From contig JAGXFV010000025.1 in the NCBI GenBank assembly GCA_024637095.1, forward strand, positions 1 to 64,000: a DNA stretch of 64,000 nt, written 5' to 3'. The DNA is from Actinomycetes bacterium (GTDB lineage Bacteria; Actinomycetota; Thermoleophilia; RBG-16-64-13). Both the position numbers and the translations under genes were made by a program. Shown here in pieces: positions 42,588 to 51,281 of the stretch; the stretch's first letter is position 1; each line of letters opens with the position of its first letter. A model generated the notes under the pieces. The model saw nothing but the letters and a program-made list of their open reading frames with translations. It ran no database searches and had not been told where the DNA came from.

Positions 42588-43758
42588 CCTTGGGACTCAG
42601 TCGCCCGCGAAAGAGCAGAGCCACCACCAGAGCCGTTGCCGCCAAGGCGGCCGAGGCATAGAAGGCGCCGTTTCTGCCGAATCCCACCCAAAAGAGGCCA
42701 ACGAGCGGAGGCCCCAGGGTCTGGCCTCCACGAATCACCATGGCATTCACCGACATCATGGCTCCGCGATATTCCAGAGGCGCCAGGCTGGCCACCGAGG
42801 TCATGATCGCCGGGGTGTTGAGGCCGTTGGCCGCACCAAAGATGGCAGCGGGGATGATCAGCAGCCAGATCGAGTCGAGCACCGGGATGAGAAGCAGCGA
42901 CACGGTGTAGAGAGCAAAAGCCAGCCGGATTGCGTCCCCCAACGGCAGCCACAGGCTGATGCGCCCCAGTTGCGAAGAAACCAGGGCAGTGGTCAGCGAG
43001 GCGCTCGTGAAGACCAGGCCGATGGTGAGGGAGGAGGCGTCGAAGCGGGCGCCCATCAGGAGCGAGAAGTAGGTAAGGTAGCTCCCGTAGATGAAGATGA
43101 AAGTGAGCACCCCGGCGGCGAAGAGGGCCAGCAGCCGAAGATTGCGAAAATGAATCCAGGCTCCCGATAGGTAGGCGCCCACCGTCCCGCCCCCCTTGGG
43201 CTCAGGGTTCTTCAAGAAGAGCAACACCAGGAGGGCCACCGGGAAGGCCAGCCCGGCGAGGGCAAAAGGGTAATGCCAGCCCAGTAGAGCCAGGGCGCCC
43301 CCGATCGCGGGATAGGTGGCCGTACCGATGCTGAGGACGCTTGCGTTGAGGCCCATGGCGGCGGCGCGGTCCTGCCCGGAGAAGAGATCGCCGATCAAGG
43401 TGGTCGCCAGCGCTCCCAGTGGGGCGCCGCCCACCCCTTGCAGCCCCCGAAAGATCAGCAGAATCTGAAAGTCTCGGATGAATACCTGGATCATGCCCGC
43501 GGTTCCGAACAAGAGCAGCGCGGGAATCAGGATGCGGCGGCGACCCAAACGGTCGGCCGCCACTCCCAGGAAGGGCGCGAGGAACACGCCGGGCAGGGTA
43601 AAGACAGTGATCAGCAGGCCCACCTGGCCCTCCGAGATCCCCAGTTCCCGGGTTATCTTTGGAAAAGCGGGGGTGATGCTGGAAACCGCGAGAACCGCGA
43701 TCAGAGTTACGCCAAAGACGACCTGGAGATTGCGTTCAAGGTAGAGACGGAGGGCCAT
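42574..43758 (-). CDS. MFS transporter
   Basis: Twelve-helix exporter of 394 residues, similar in layout to multidrug or sugar efflux carriers. Motif A is GVAADRLGRRRILI in loop 2-3, helix 4 shows RGLQGVGGAPLGALATTLIG, and the motif A-like second copy is weak. The substrate is unknown. It follows the FAD/SLH gene on the same strand at 159 bp, so linkage to that operon is uncertain. Confidence 0.85.
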   Translation of the reverse strand: MALRLYLERNLQVVFGVTLIAVLAVSSITPAFPKITRELGISEGQVGLLITVFTLPGVFLAPFLGVAADRLGRRRILIPALLLFGTAGMIQVFIRDFQILLIFRGLQGVGGAPLGALATTLIGDLFSGQDRAAAMGLNASVLSIGTATYPAIGGALALLGWHYPFALAGLAFPVALLVLLFLKNPEPKGGGTVGAYLSGAWIHFRNLRLLALFAAGVLTFIFIYGSYLTYFSLLMGARFDASSLTIGLVFTSASLTTALVSSQLGRISLWLPLGDAIRLAFALYTVSLLLIPVLDSIWLLIIPAAIFGAANGLNTPAIMTSVASLAPLEYRGAMMSVNAMVIRGGQTLGPPLVGLFWVGFGRNGAFYASAALAATALVVALLFRGRLSPKGAEH

Positions 43759-43917
43759 GGGTTCTGTACTTTACCCCGGCCGACCCGCCCGACACCAGGT
43801 ATCGGCCCGGTCGGGGGAGGCCGCCCCGGCAGGGCGGACGTGCCGCGGCGACCGCACCCAAGCATGCACCCGAGCCCGCACAAAAGCCCCGCAGGCGGGC
43901 CCGGCACGGCCGCCCGA

Positions 43918-46059
43918 TCAGCGCGAGAGGGCGCGGCCCAGTATGAGCGTCACGTGGCCGCGGCCGGCCGGGGCGTAGGGATCGAAACTCGTGGCACTCC
44001 TGCCGTACACCAGGCCGTTGAAGCGGGCGCGGGCGACCACCGCGCGGTCCTCCACCGCCACGTCCCGAAAGCCGGAATCGTAGCCGGCGGGAGGCTGAGC
44101 CAAGCCGGTGCCCTCGGCCCGAACCAGCACCCGAACCAATTGCACCCGGGTCATCGGCTCCCATGGCCCAAAGCGGCCGTCCCCATAACCCTGCATCAGC
44201 CCGTTGGCCACGGCGGTCTGAACGTAGCCATTAGGGTAGGCGGCCCCATCGTCGGGCAGGTCGGGAAAACTCAGGATGCCTCCGACGGGTGCGCCACCTG
44301 CAAGCGCGTAACCCTCCACCACCATCTTGGCTACCTGGGCCCGCAGCGCGGTTCCGGACGGGCCGAAGGAGCGGTCGCCCCGGCCGTCGACTGCATTCAG
44401 CACGTTCAGGAGACTCAACCTCTGGTAGAGCTCGCCGGATACCGGCACATCCCAAAACAGGCGGCGCAGCGCCGGGGGCATCTGGCCGGCGGGGAGGCCT
44501 TCCCGCTCTTCGGCCAGCAGCGCATGCCCCTGCACGCGGAGTTCCCCCGCGACCTGGTCGTAGGAGAGCCCGTGCAGGTCGGTCCCCTTGATCAGGGCGA
44601 GACCGGCCATCACCCCGGCAGCGGCGCCCATGTTACCCCGCACCGACTCCATCCTCACCGCGGAGCTATAGGCGCTTTCGTCGCTCGAGACGGCGGTGGG
44701 AGCGAGCAGGTAACCAAAGCCGCGAGGAACCAAGGCGCCCATCGGCACGTGGACCGCGGCCTCGGCCGAGATCTGCTGGGCACCGGCGGGATCGTGCCGG
44801 TCGTATCGGGCATAGCGCCCGAAGGCGACGCTCTGGCGCCTTCTGCCCGCGTCTATATCGGCGCCGCTATAGAAGTCTTCGCCCAGGAACCGCACTCCGG
44901 CGCGGACGTAGGGCTGATCAGGGATCCGGTCGACGCCCACGTGGGGGTAGCCGTGTTCCTGCAGATAGCGCACCTTGTCAAGCACCGCGCTCGCCATCCG
45001 CGCCCGCAGAGCCTCGCGAGAGTCGGGCTGCGTCACCCAGGCGAAGGTGTCGGCCGGAGGTCGGTAGTCGCTCCATGCCTCGTTGAGCTCTCGCCGGTCG
45101 TTGGGCAGCACCTGGCGCATCGACCAGCTGTCGGCAAAACCCAGCAGGTTGTTCTCCCCGAAAGTGAAGTCCGGTCCGTAAGTACTTCCTTGGTAGAGCG
45201 GATGCGTCAGTTGGGCCAGAGGCGGGGCGCCCCCTGGATGGAGACGCAGGGTCAGCAGCATGCTGAGCGATTGGGGAGCGGTGGAAAACCCGTTCTCGGG
45301 GCCGGGAGGAGCCGGAGCCGGACCCAGCACATCATTGAATAGGGCGTTTCCCGTACCCATCATGTAGTCGGCACCCAGGGCCCGGCCCAGGTCGCCCTCG
45401 GGGGAGGCGTCGATCACCAGACGCGCCTCGACCTGCTGCCGGGCGCCCGTCGGACTCTCGACCAATATGCGGGTCAGACCCTCGGCACCGGGCGGCTCGA
45501 CCTGCACGAGTTTTCCGCTCAGACGCCGTAGGCCGCTCTGGGGCAGGAGCGAGCGCAGCACCTCCTGAGCCACCCGGGGTTCGTAGCGCAGGCGGCCGTC
45601 TCGGGCGGCGTCTATACCCTGAGCCGCGTAGCGAGTCAGCACGCTCCGGCGAAACTCGTCGTAGAAACCACTCACGGTGACGTGAGGACGGAAGACGTCT
45701 TCGACCGAGAGTCCCTGGACCAGCGGGCTCTCGAACTCCGCGGCGGGAGCGACCAGCGCCAACGAGAATTGCCGCCCAAAACGGCTGCCCAGTCTGTCCA
45801 ACGCGCGAAGCGCTCCTATCCCGCCGGTGGTGGAGCCGTACACCAACACGTCGACCGAGAGAGTCTCGCCTGCCGTCGCTTCGTCCCCGGCCGCTTCGGC
45901 CGCCGCCGCTTCGGCCGATGGTGAACCACCGGTAGCGGCTGCGTTCGACGCGGGGAACACGCCCAGAACGAGCGCCAAGAGCAGCAGAGACAAGGTCGCC
46001 GCGGTACCTAAGCCCCTTCTCGCATATACTCGCCGGCGGCCGGCGTGTCTCACCGTCAT
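43918..46059 (-). CDS. secreted FAD-dependent oxidoreductase with SLH domains
   Basis: Exported flavoprotein of about 713 residues. A twin-Arg-like basic stretch (RHAGRRRVYARRGLG) precedes a hydrophobic signal. The FAD domain begins VDVLVYGSTTGGIGALRAL, with VIDASPEGDLGRALGADYM and EAAVHVPMGAL-type segments of the xanthan-lyase-associated FAD family. C-terminal SLH repeats: RGDRSFGPSGTALRAQVAKM, GYVQTAVANGLMQGYGDGRF, FRDVAVEDRAVVARARFNG. The same SLH layout occurs in the sugar dehydrogenase at 8.5 kb. The start is ATG 46059 behind GAGAGG; its stop-side neighbour is the MFS gene. It lies 48 bp after mmpL. Confidence 0.8.
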   Translation of the reverse strand: MTVRHAGRRRVYARRGLGTAATLSLLLLALVLGVFPASNAAATGGSPSAEAAAAEAAGDEATAGETLSVDVLVYGSTTGGIGALRALDRLGSRFGRQFSLALVAPAAEFESPLVQGLSVEDVFRPHVTVSGFYDEFRRSVLTRYAAQGIDAARDGRLRYEPRVAQEVLRSLLPQSGLRRLSGKLVQVEPPGAEGLTRILVESPTGARQQVEARLVIDASPEGDLGRALGADYMMGTGNALFNDVLGPAPAPPGPENGFSTAPQSLSMLLTLRLHPGGAPPLAQLTHPLYQGSTYGPDFTFGENNLLGFADSWSMRQVLPNDRRELNEAWSDYRPPADTFAWVTQPDSREALRARMASAVLDKVRYLQEHGYPHVGVDRIPDQPYVRAGVRFLGEDFYSGADIDAGRRRQSVAFGRYARYDRHDPAGAQQISAEAAVHVPMGALVPRGFGYLLAPTAVSSDESAYSSAVRMESVRGNMGAAAGVMAGLALIKGTDLHGLSYDQVAGELRVQGHALLAEEREGLPAGQMPPALRRLFWDVPVSGELYQRLSLLNVLNAVDGRGDRSFGPSGTALRAQVAKMVVEGYALAGGAPVGGILSFPDLPDDGAAYPNGYVQTAVANGLMQGYGDGRFGPWEPMTRVQLVRVLVRAEGTGLAQPPAGYDSGFRDVAVEDRAVVARARFNGLVYGRSATSFDPYAPAGRGHVTLILGRALSR

Positions 46060-46107
46060 CTGCCTACGCACCTCTCCCTGAGCCCAGTTCCTGTACGGCA
46101 TGCGACC

Positions 46108-48465
46108 CTACTCCCCCTCGGCCCGGCTTACCCTCGGCATCGAGTCCTTGAGCGCCGGGACCGCGACACGGGGCAATATGGGCGCCTCGGGACGCAGATC
46201 GGGCAACCAACGCAGCCAGTTGGGCAAGTACCAGTTGATATCTCCAAGCAGGGCCATGGTAGCGGGTACCAGGACAGAACGCACGAGCGTCGCATCCAAG
46301 AAAACCGCGACCGCGAGTCCAAAGCCGACCTGCTGCATCATAACCAGGCGGCCGGAAGCGAAGGTCCCGAAGACCACCACCATAATGGCCGCGGCTCCGG
46401 TGATGATCCGCCCCGTGGCTCGCAGCCCCACGGCAACCGATTCCTGGTTGCGGCCGGTACCGTCGAAATGCTCGCGGATACGGCTCAGGAGGAAGACGTG
46501 GTAGTCCATGGAAAGCCCGAAAAGGATGCAGAAGAGAAAAAGCGGAACCCACGCCTCCACTGCGGGAGTTCGCTGGAAGCCCAGCAGGTCGGCTCCCCAA
46601 CCCCGCTGAAAGACCAATACCAGCACTCCGTAGGCGGCCGCCACCGAGAGCAGATTCATGAAGATGGCTTTGAGGGGCACCACCACCGAGCGAAAGACCA
46701 CCAGCAACAGCAAGAAGCTGAGCCCCAACACGAAGGCAAATACCCACGGGGTGTAACCTCCGATAACCGCGAAGGAATCGACCTCGGCGGCCGTTTTGCC
46801 GGTGACGTAGGCCTCGACACCCGCGCCTTCCAAGGCTGCCGGCAGTATCTTTTGCCGCAGATCCTCGACCGCAGAGCGCGCCGGCTCCGAATTCGGCCGG
46901 TCCTCCAGATACAGGGTCAGGCGGGCTACCTCGCCGGAGCCGGCCCACTCGAGTTGCGGTTGGGAGAAGCCGGGGATCGCGGCAAGGGAGGCAGGCAGGC
47001 GCTCGACCGCCACGCGGGCCTCGTCGTCCGCCGGCCGCAGCGCCACCTCGACGGGACTGAGCACGCCGGCGGAGAAATCCTCCTCCAGCAACCGATAGGC
47101 GTCCCGCGCCTCTCCCGGGGGCAGCGTCTCGGCGCCGGCGGCGCCACGCTCGAGCTGCAAGAAGGGCTGCGCCAGAAGGAGAAGTACTCCCCCGGCCAAG
47201 ATCACGCTCAAGACCGGCCGGACCATCACCCAGTGGGCGGTCCTCCCCCAGAAGCCGGAATAGGGCTGTCCCGGCCCGTTGTCCCCGTCTTCATCGCGGG
47301 AAGCCTGCTTTGCGACCGGGCGGGCCCTCCACCGCAACCGGCTCAGGCTCAGCCAGTCGATACGGTCTCCCAGCAGGCCGAGCGCCGCCGGCACCAAGGT
47401 GAGCATGGCGACGACCGCCACGCCGACCACCAAGGTCGCCCCCAGTCCCAGCGAACGGAAGGTGGTGATAGGCACCAGGAAAAGCCCCAGCAGAGCCAGG
47501 ATCACCGTCACACCCGAGAAGAGCACGGCCCGGCTGGCGGTCGCCCCGGTAACACCGATAGCCTCGAGGGAGCCACGGCCGGCAGCACGCTCCTCCCGAT
47601 AGCGCTCGATGATCAAGAGAGCGTAGTCGATACCAACCGCCAGTCCGATCATGAAGATCATATTGACGACGAAAAAGGAGAGATCGAATACCCGCCCGAT
47701 AAGGGCGGCCAGGCCGATGGCCGTCACGATCGAAACCGCGGCCAGACCCAAAGAGAGCGCGGCGGCAAGCAGCGCGCCGAAGACGAGCACCAGCACGCCC
47801 ATGGCGGCCGGCAGTCCCACCAGTTCGGCGCGAATCAGGTCCTCCTCGGCGATGCTCATGAAGGTCTCGCCGACGCTCCCGTCGCCGATCATGGTCAGAC
47901 TAAAACCGGGAGTACGGTGACTCTCGAGAATCTCAGCCAGCCGCTCTTGGTGGTCCGGGGTGGGCGAGCCGCCAATGGCGTGGGCCCCGCTTCCTCTCAG
48001 CGTGACCTGGACGAGCGTGCTTCGGCGGTCGGCCGAGACCAGAGCGGCGGCGGACGCGGGGTCAAAGGCCGCCACCAGAGGATGGCTGTAGGCTTCCACC
48101 ACCACATCACGGGATGCAAGCAGGTCCGCCGTCAAATCTTGCAGAAGCTGCTGGTAGACGGCGTCATCTACCGTCGCTCCGTTTTCCGCGGACACCACGA
48201 GGGTTTCCTGTTCGCCTTCGGCCGAGCCAAAGGCTTCGTTCAGGAGTTCTTTCCCCTGGACCGACTCCGGGCGGCCCAGCAGCGTCATCTCCCCCGCGCT
48301 CACGACCGCCCCGATTTGCAGCGCCGAGAAGACCGCAACGATGAGAACGGAGAGCCAAGAGCCGAGGACGAGCCATCCATGCCGTGCGCTCCAAACGGCA
48401 AGCCGGCCGGTCAGCGAGTCCAAGACCAGGGGGTGAACGGTTGCATCGGCGGGATCAGAAGGCAT
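46108..48465 (-). CDS. MmpL/RND-family transporter
   Basis: Membrane exporter of 785 residues with two six-helix halves and two extracytoplasmic loops. The proton-relay-type motifs GLAVGIDYALLIIERYREE and LFGLSMDYHVFLLSRIREHF are the MmpL signatures. In Actinobacteria these carry lipids, siderophores or drugs out of the cell; the cargo here is unknown. It is the middle gene of rSAM - mmpL - FAD/SLH oxidoreductase, 60 bp after the radical SAM gene. The ribosome site is weak. Confidence 0.92.
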   Translation of the reverse strand: MPSDPADATVHPLVLDSLTGRLAVWSARHGWLVLGSWLSVLIVAVFSALQIGAVVSAGEMTLLGRPESVQGKELLNEAFGSAEGEQETLVVSAENGATVDDAVYQQLLQDLTADLLASRDVVVEAYSHPLVAAFDPASAAALVSADRRSTLVQVTLRGSGAHAIGGSPTPDHQERLAEILESHRTPGFSLTMIGDGSVGETFMSIAEEDLIRAELVGLPAAMGVLVLVFGALLAAALSLGLAAVSIVTAIGLAALIGRVFDLSFFVVNMIFMIGLAVGIDYALLIIERYREERAAGRGSLEAIGVTGATASRAVLFSGVTVILALLGLFLVPITTFRSLGLGATLVVGVAVVAMLTLVPAALGLLGDRIDWLSLSRLRWRARPVAKQASRDEDGDNGPGQPYSGFWGRTAHWVMVRPVLSVILAGGVLLLLAQPFLQLERGAAGAETLPPGEARDAYRLLEEDFSAGVLSPVEVALRPADDEARVAVERLPASLAAIPGFSQPQLEWAGSGEVARLTLYLEDRPNSEPARSAVEDLRQKILPAALEGAGVEAYVTGKTAAEVDSFAVIGGYTPWVFAFVLGLSFLLLLVVFRSVVVPLKAIFMNLLSVAAAYGVLVLVFQRGWGADLLGFQRTPAVEAWVPLFLFCILFGLSMDYHVFLLSRIREHFDGTGRNQESVAVGLRATGRIITGAAAIMVVVFGTFASGRLVMMQQVGFGLAVAVFLDATLVRSVLVPATMALLGDINWYLPNWLRWLPDLRPEAPILPRVAVPALKDSMPRVSRAEGE

Positions 48466-48525
48466 GAGCTCGTATGCTAGCAGTTGCCCTCGAAAACGGC
48501 CGCTCGAAGACCCCCGCTTTCGGCC

Positions 48526-49650
48526 CTAGAGTGAGGCGAGCCCCAGAACCTTTCGCAGCATGCTCGGCCGCAGGTCCCAGAGCCAAGACGTCTCGACCAC
48601 GTCGGGGTTGTTGCAGGCGGTGCAGGCCTCCGCTTCGCGGGCCATCGCCCGATAGCGCGGTGATCGATACAGCGCCTCGAGACCGAGGCCGTCCGCGATC
48701 TGCGCGAAGGATGCCAAAGGCCGATCGCGGCGCAGACAATCGCGCACCGATCCGTCCGCCTCGATGGTGAGAATGGCCCGAGGAACGCGGCAGGTGTACT
48801 GGGTCAGCTCCGGATCGCGTTGCAGCAGCCGCAGATAGCTTTGCGTGGAAAGCAGGGGGTAGCCCAAGGCCTTGAGCCGCAGGGCGCTGTAGGCGGCGCC
48901 CCGAAGCTCATCCGGCGCCAGCGCCAGTTCCGCCAGCCGCTCATCGAAGCCCCCGCTCTGCATCTGCCCGGTTTCCATGGGGCAGAAGTAGAGGCCCGCC
49001 CCCCACCTCTTCGCCAGCGGGGCCACGCGTTCAAGCGCACCGGGATTGGCGCCGGAGAGCACGGTATTTAGCAGGAGCCGCGGCTTTAGCGGGTCCCCCG
49101 CCAACCGCCCCACCAGTTCTTCCAGGCGCTCGAACAGGCCCGGGATACCCCTCAGTAAGTCGTGCGCCTCTCCCAGGTCGTCCACGCTCAAGATCAGGGT
49201 ATCGACCGCTCCACGCAATTCGGGCCAGCGGCGGCCAAGGAGGTGGCCGTTGGTGATCAGGGTGACGAGCAGCCCGGCCTCTTTTGCCGTCCAGAGCAGC
49301 CGGGGCAGGTCGCGGCGCAGTGTGGGTTCTCCGCCCCAGACCACCAGTTGCACGAGTCCCGCACGCGCCGCCTGGCGGTAGAGCTTCTCCACCTCCTCCG
49401 TACGGAGTTCGCCCGCCGGTGCGACGGCGGAAGCGGTCCCGGAAGCGGTCCCGGAGGCCTGGAGCGCGTTCTCTGTCCCCGGCCTCTCGGTGGATGATTC
49501 CTGCGGCCGCCGCCACATGCAGGTGGGGCACCGGGCGTTGCAGCGGCCGGTCAGGAGGTGACTGAGGATGAAGGGACGGCCAAGTGCGCGGCTGCGCAGG
49601 AACCCGGCCACCAGCCGGCAACCCTCGAGCGTGCGGGGCATTTTGGCCAC
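48526..49650 (-). CDS. radical SAM protein with C-terminal cysteine motif
   Basis: A 374-residue enzyme using SAM and a 4Fe-4S cluster. The cluster site is CNARCPTC (Cys37, 41, 44), followed by VWGGEPTLRRDL (the GGE motif) and LITNGHLL. A second cysteine cluster, VRDCLRRD and ACTACNNPDV near the end, suggests a SPASM-like auxiliary region. The substrate is unknown. A 12-bp tandem repeat (49429-49452) gives the low-complexity stretch ASGTASGTAS after the first motif. First gene of the rSAM - mmpL - oxidoreductase set. Confidence 0.85.
   Translation of the reverse strand: MAKMPRTLEGCRLVAGFLRSRALGRPFILSHLLTGRCNARCPTCMWRRPQESSTERPGTENALQASGTASGTASAVAPAGELRTEEVEKLYRQAARAGLVQLVVWGGEPTLRRDLPRLLWTAKEAGLLVTLITNGHLLGRRWPELRGAVDTLILSVDDLGEAHDLLRGIPGLFERLEELVGRLAGDPLKPRLLLNTVLSGANPGALERVAPLAKRWGAGLYFCPMETGQMQSGGFDERLAELALAPDELRGAAYSALRLKALGYPLLSTQSYLRLLQRDPELTQYTCRVPRAILTIEADGSVRDCLRRDRPLASFAQIADGLGLEALYRSPRYRAMAREAEACTACNNPDVVETSWLWDLRPSMLRKVLGLASL
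49429..49452. repeat. 12-bp tandem duplication in the radical SAM gene
   Basis: GGAAGCGGTCCC is repeated exactly twice, in frame, adding four residues to an otherwise variable loop. Confidence 0.7.
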
Positions 49651-49725
49651 CTACGACTCCCGTGGATCGGGACCAAGCACTCATGTCGTGCCAGGCCAAA
49701 TGTTCGAGATTCGAAGCTTACCCAT

Positions 49726-49754
49726 TTGACCTGGGACCCTTACCGTTGTAAAAC
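49726..49754 (+). promoter_or_regulatory. sigma-70-type promoter of the three-gene membrane operon
   Basis: -35 TTGACC (49726-49731), 17-bp spacer, -10 TAAAAC (49749-49754). It lies about 250 bp before the first gene, giving a long leader. It is followed at once by an inverted repeat. Confidence 0.6.
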
Positions 49755-49762
49755 CCCTGTAG

Positions 49763-49794
49763 GGACGTTTTTGGCTCTTGCCGGACAAACGTCC
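49763..49794 (+). promoter_or_regulatory. inverted repeat at the promoter of the membrane operon
   Basis: Perfect 8-bp arms GGACGTTT / AAACGTCC, 16 bases apart, covering the expected transcription start. Either an operator for a dimeric regulator or a leader hairpin. The rest of the leader (49795-50007) contains no other clear structure. Confidence 0.5.
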
Positions 49795-50007
49795 TGACTT
49801 CCTTACGATGGGGGACCATATGAGGTCCGGGGGGCCTACTCTAGCGCTTCACGCAGGAATCACGCCGGCCCGGCGTCGCGTGTTGCCGCACCCCAAGCCC
49901 TGCCCGAGGCGCGGACCGCGCTGGCCGCTGGGGAACCCCTTGGGGGGGTGGTGTCCTTGAAAGTCAGCAGCTGACTGAGGCGTCACTCCAAACAAGGAGG
50001 TAATCCA

Positions 50008-50526
50008 GTGTCCACTGGGACAGACACACAAGTGTCTCCCGCAGAGCGTCCTTCGGCCCCGACCGATCCGCTTTCGTCTTCAACGTCCTTCTGGGCCTCG
50101 AAGACCGCCGAGCGCATCCTAACCCTGCTGGTGGTATGGGGGGCGGCGGCGGCCATAACCTACGTCTTCTGGTGGATCGACAACGGACTGGTAGACGCCA
50201 GTCTGTTTTCCGCGGTATTCGCCTATTGGGGACTCTTCTTCATTTTCACCCTCGGCCTGTACCTAGGTCTTGGGGGAGGCGACTGCTACTCGTGCACCCT
50301 ACAGAACGAGCCGTTTTCCCCGGAGGCCCTCCGCAAGGCCGCGGGGATCGGCATCGCCATGGTCGGCACCGCGATTTCGGTCGCGCTCACCACTCATTTT
50401 GCCCAATACGCCGGCCCCGAAGGAGCTCAGGGTCTCAATCTGGCCGGAACTCAGGTGTTCTCACTACTGCCCCTGCATTGGGGCTTTGTCTGGGTGGTCT
50501 TCGTCCAGCATGTCGGACTGGTATAG
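50008..50526 (+). CDS. four-helix membrane protein of unknown function
   Basis: A 172-residue protein. A Ser/Pro/Thr-rich N-terminus is followed by four helices (ILTLLVVWGAAAAITYVFWW, FSAVFAYWGLFFIFTLGLYL, AAGIGIAMVGTAISVALTTH, VFSLLPLHWGFVWVVFVQHV). A short GGGDCYSC motif sits after helix 2. It is rich in aromatic residues near the membrane faces and has histidines in the last two helices, which could be functional. No family recognised. Start GTG with AAGGAGGT at good spacing. First of a three-gene operon. Confidence 0.8.
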   Translation: MSTGTDTQVSPAERPSAPTDPLSSSTSFWASKTAERILTLLVVWGAAAAITYVFWWIDNGLVDASLFSAVFAYWGLFFIFTLGLYLGLGGGDCYSCTLQNEPFSPEALRKAAGIGIAMVGTAISVALTTHFAQYAGPEGAQGLNLAGTQVFSLLPLHWGFVWVVFVQHVGLV

Positions 50527-50537
50527 GAGGTGCTGCG

Positions 50538-50942
50538 ATGACCAACATCGGAGGCAAACTCGGAGTTCTGCTGGCCATAGTCCTACTGGCCGCCGTCAGC
50601 GTCCTTGTCATGACCGCCCTGGATTGGCACGTCGCCGGAAGTGACGACGCGCAAGGGCTGCTCGGACTGGACATAGACCTGTGGCTCATCTTTTGGACCC
50701 TCGCCCTGACCGGCTACTGGGGGTTGCCCGGAAAAGATGTGCCCTACGTGCGCAAAGCCATCGGCACCGTGGTCATTCTCGTCTTGGCGGTGGTGTTCAC
50801 CTACGTCTTCAAGGCCATAAGCCCGGGCATCGTCGGCGGAAGCGTGGACGAGTACCCCTTGATGTCCATTACCTTCGTAGCCTGGTCCCTGGTCTTCGTC
50901 ATGACGGCTCTCTGGGTGGGGTCGTTCTATCCCAAGATCTAG
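50538..50942 (+). CDS. four-helix membrane protein of unknown function (second gene)
   Basis: A 134-residue protein with four helices (LGVLLAIVLLAAVSVLVMTA, DLWLIFWTLALTGYWGLPG, IGTVVILVLAVVFTYVFKAI, MSITFVAWSLVFVMTALWVG). Acidic loops (AGSDDAQG, GSVDEYP) lie between them. Its length and helix count match the upstream gene without obvious sequence similarity. GGAGGT lies 7 bases before ATG 50538; only 11 bp separate it from the first gene. Confidence 0.8.
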   Translation: MTNIGGKLGVLLAIVLLAAVSVLVMTALDWHVAGSDDAQGLLGLDIDLWLIFWTLALTGYWGLPGKDVPYVRKAIGTVVILVLAVVFTYVFKAISPGIVGGSVDEYPLMSITFVAWSLVFVMTALWVGSFYPKI

Positions 50943-50982
50943 TCTCGAGAGAGAGGACAAAGCTCATGCAGAGGAGACAACC

Positions 50983-51150
50983 ATGATGACCACCCGGAAC
51001 CGTGTGCTGCTCGAGGTGCTGGTGGTCGGCGTGCTCACCGTCGTGACGACCGCCGTCCTGCTGGGGCTCAACATCGGTGGAGTCATCGGGTCGGTGGTCG
51101 CGCTCTGGGCGTTGCTCTACATGCTCTGGTACAACTATCTGGTGACCTGA
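50983..51150 (+). CDS. two-helix membrane protein, 55 residues (third gene)
   Basis: Starts MMTTRNRVLLEVLVVG and has two helices, ending LWALLYMLWYNYLVT. GAGGAG lies just upstream. Tight spacing (40 bp) and the same orientation point to the same transcript and perhaps a small subunit of the complex. No family recognised. Confidence 0.75.
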   Translation: MMTTRNRVLLEVLVVGVLTVVTTAVLLGLNIGGVIGSVVALWALLYMLWYNYLVT

Positions 51151-51281
51151 CCCGACGCCCCGTTCCACCAGGAACTAGTCGCTATCGAACCGGCCGAGGC
51201 CAGCGGTCTCGGCCGGTTCTGGACGAGCCAAACGCCAAGAAGGCCGCGCGCATCTGCCCTGCACGCTGACGAGCCCGGGAG

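Noticed and set aside
43438..45342. A 634-residue plus-strand frame opposite the MFS and FAD/SLH genes
   Set aside because: No recognisable domain, overlaps two genes with strong motifs on the other strand.
46045..48480. An 811-residue open frame on the plus strand opposite the MmpL gene
   Set aside because: It is the antisense of a clear transporter; composition (Arg/Gly/His-rich, no domains) is that of a GC-rich shadow frame.
48526..49650. HpnH-type hopanoid radical SAM, with the MmpL as its HpnN exporter
   Set aside because: The N-terminal sequence around the CxxxCxxC motif does not look like HpnH, and no other hopanoid genes are present; kept as an unspecified radical SAM enzyme.
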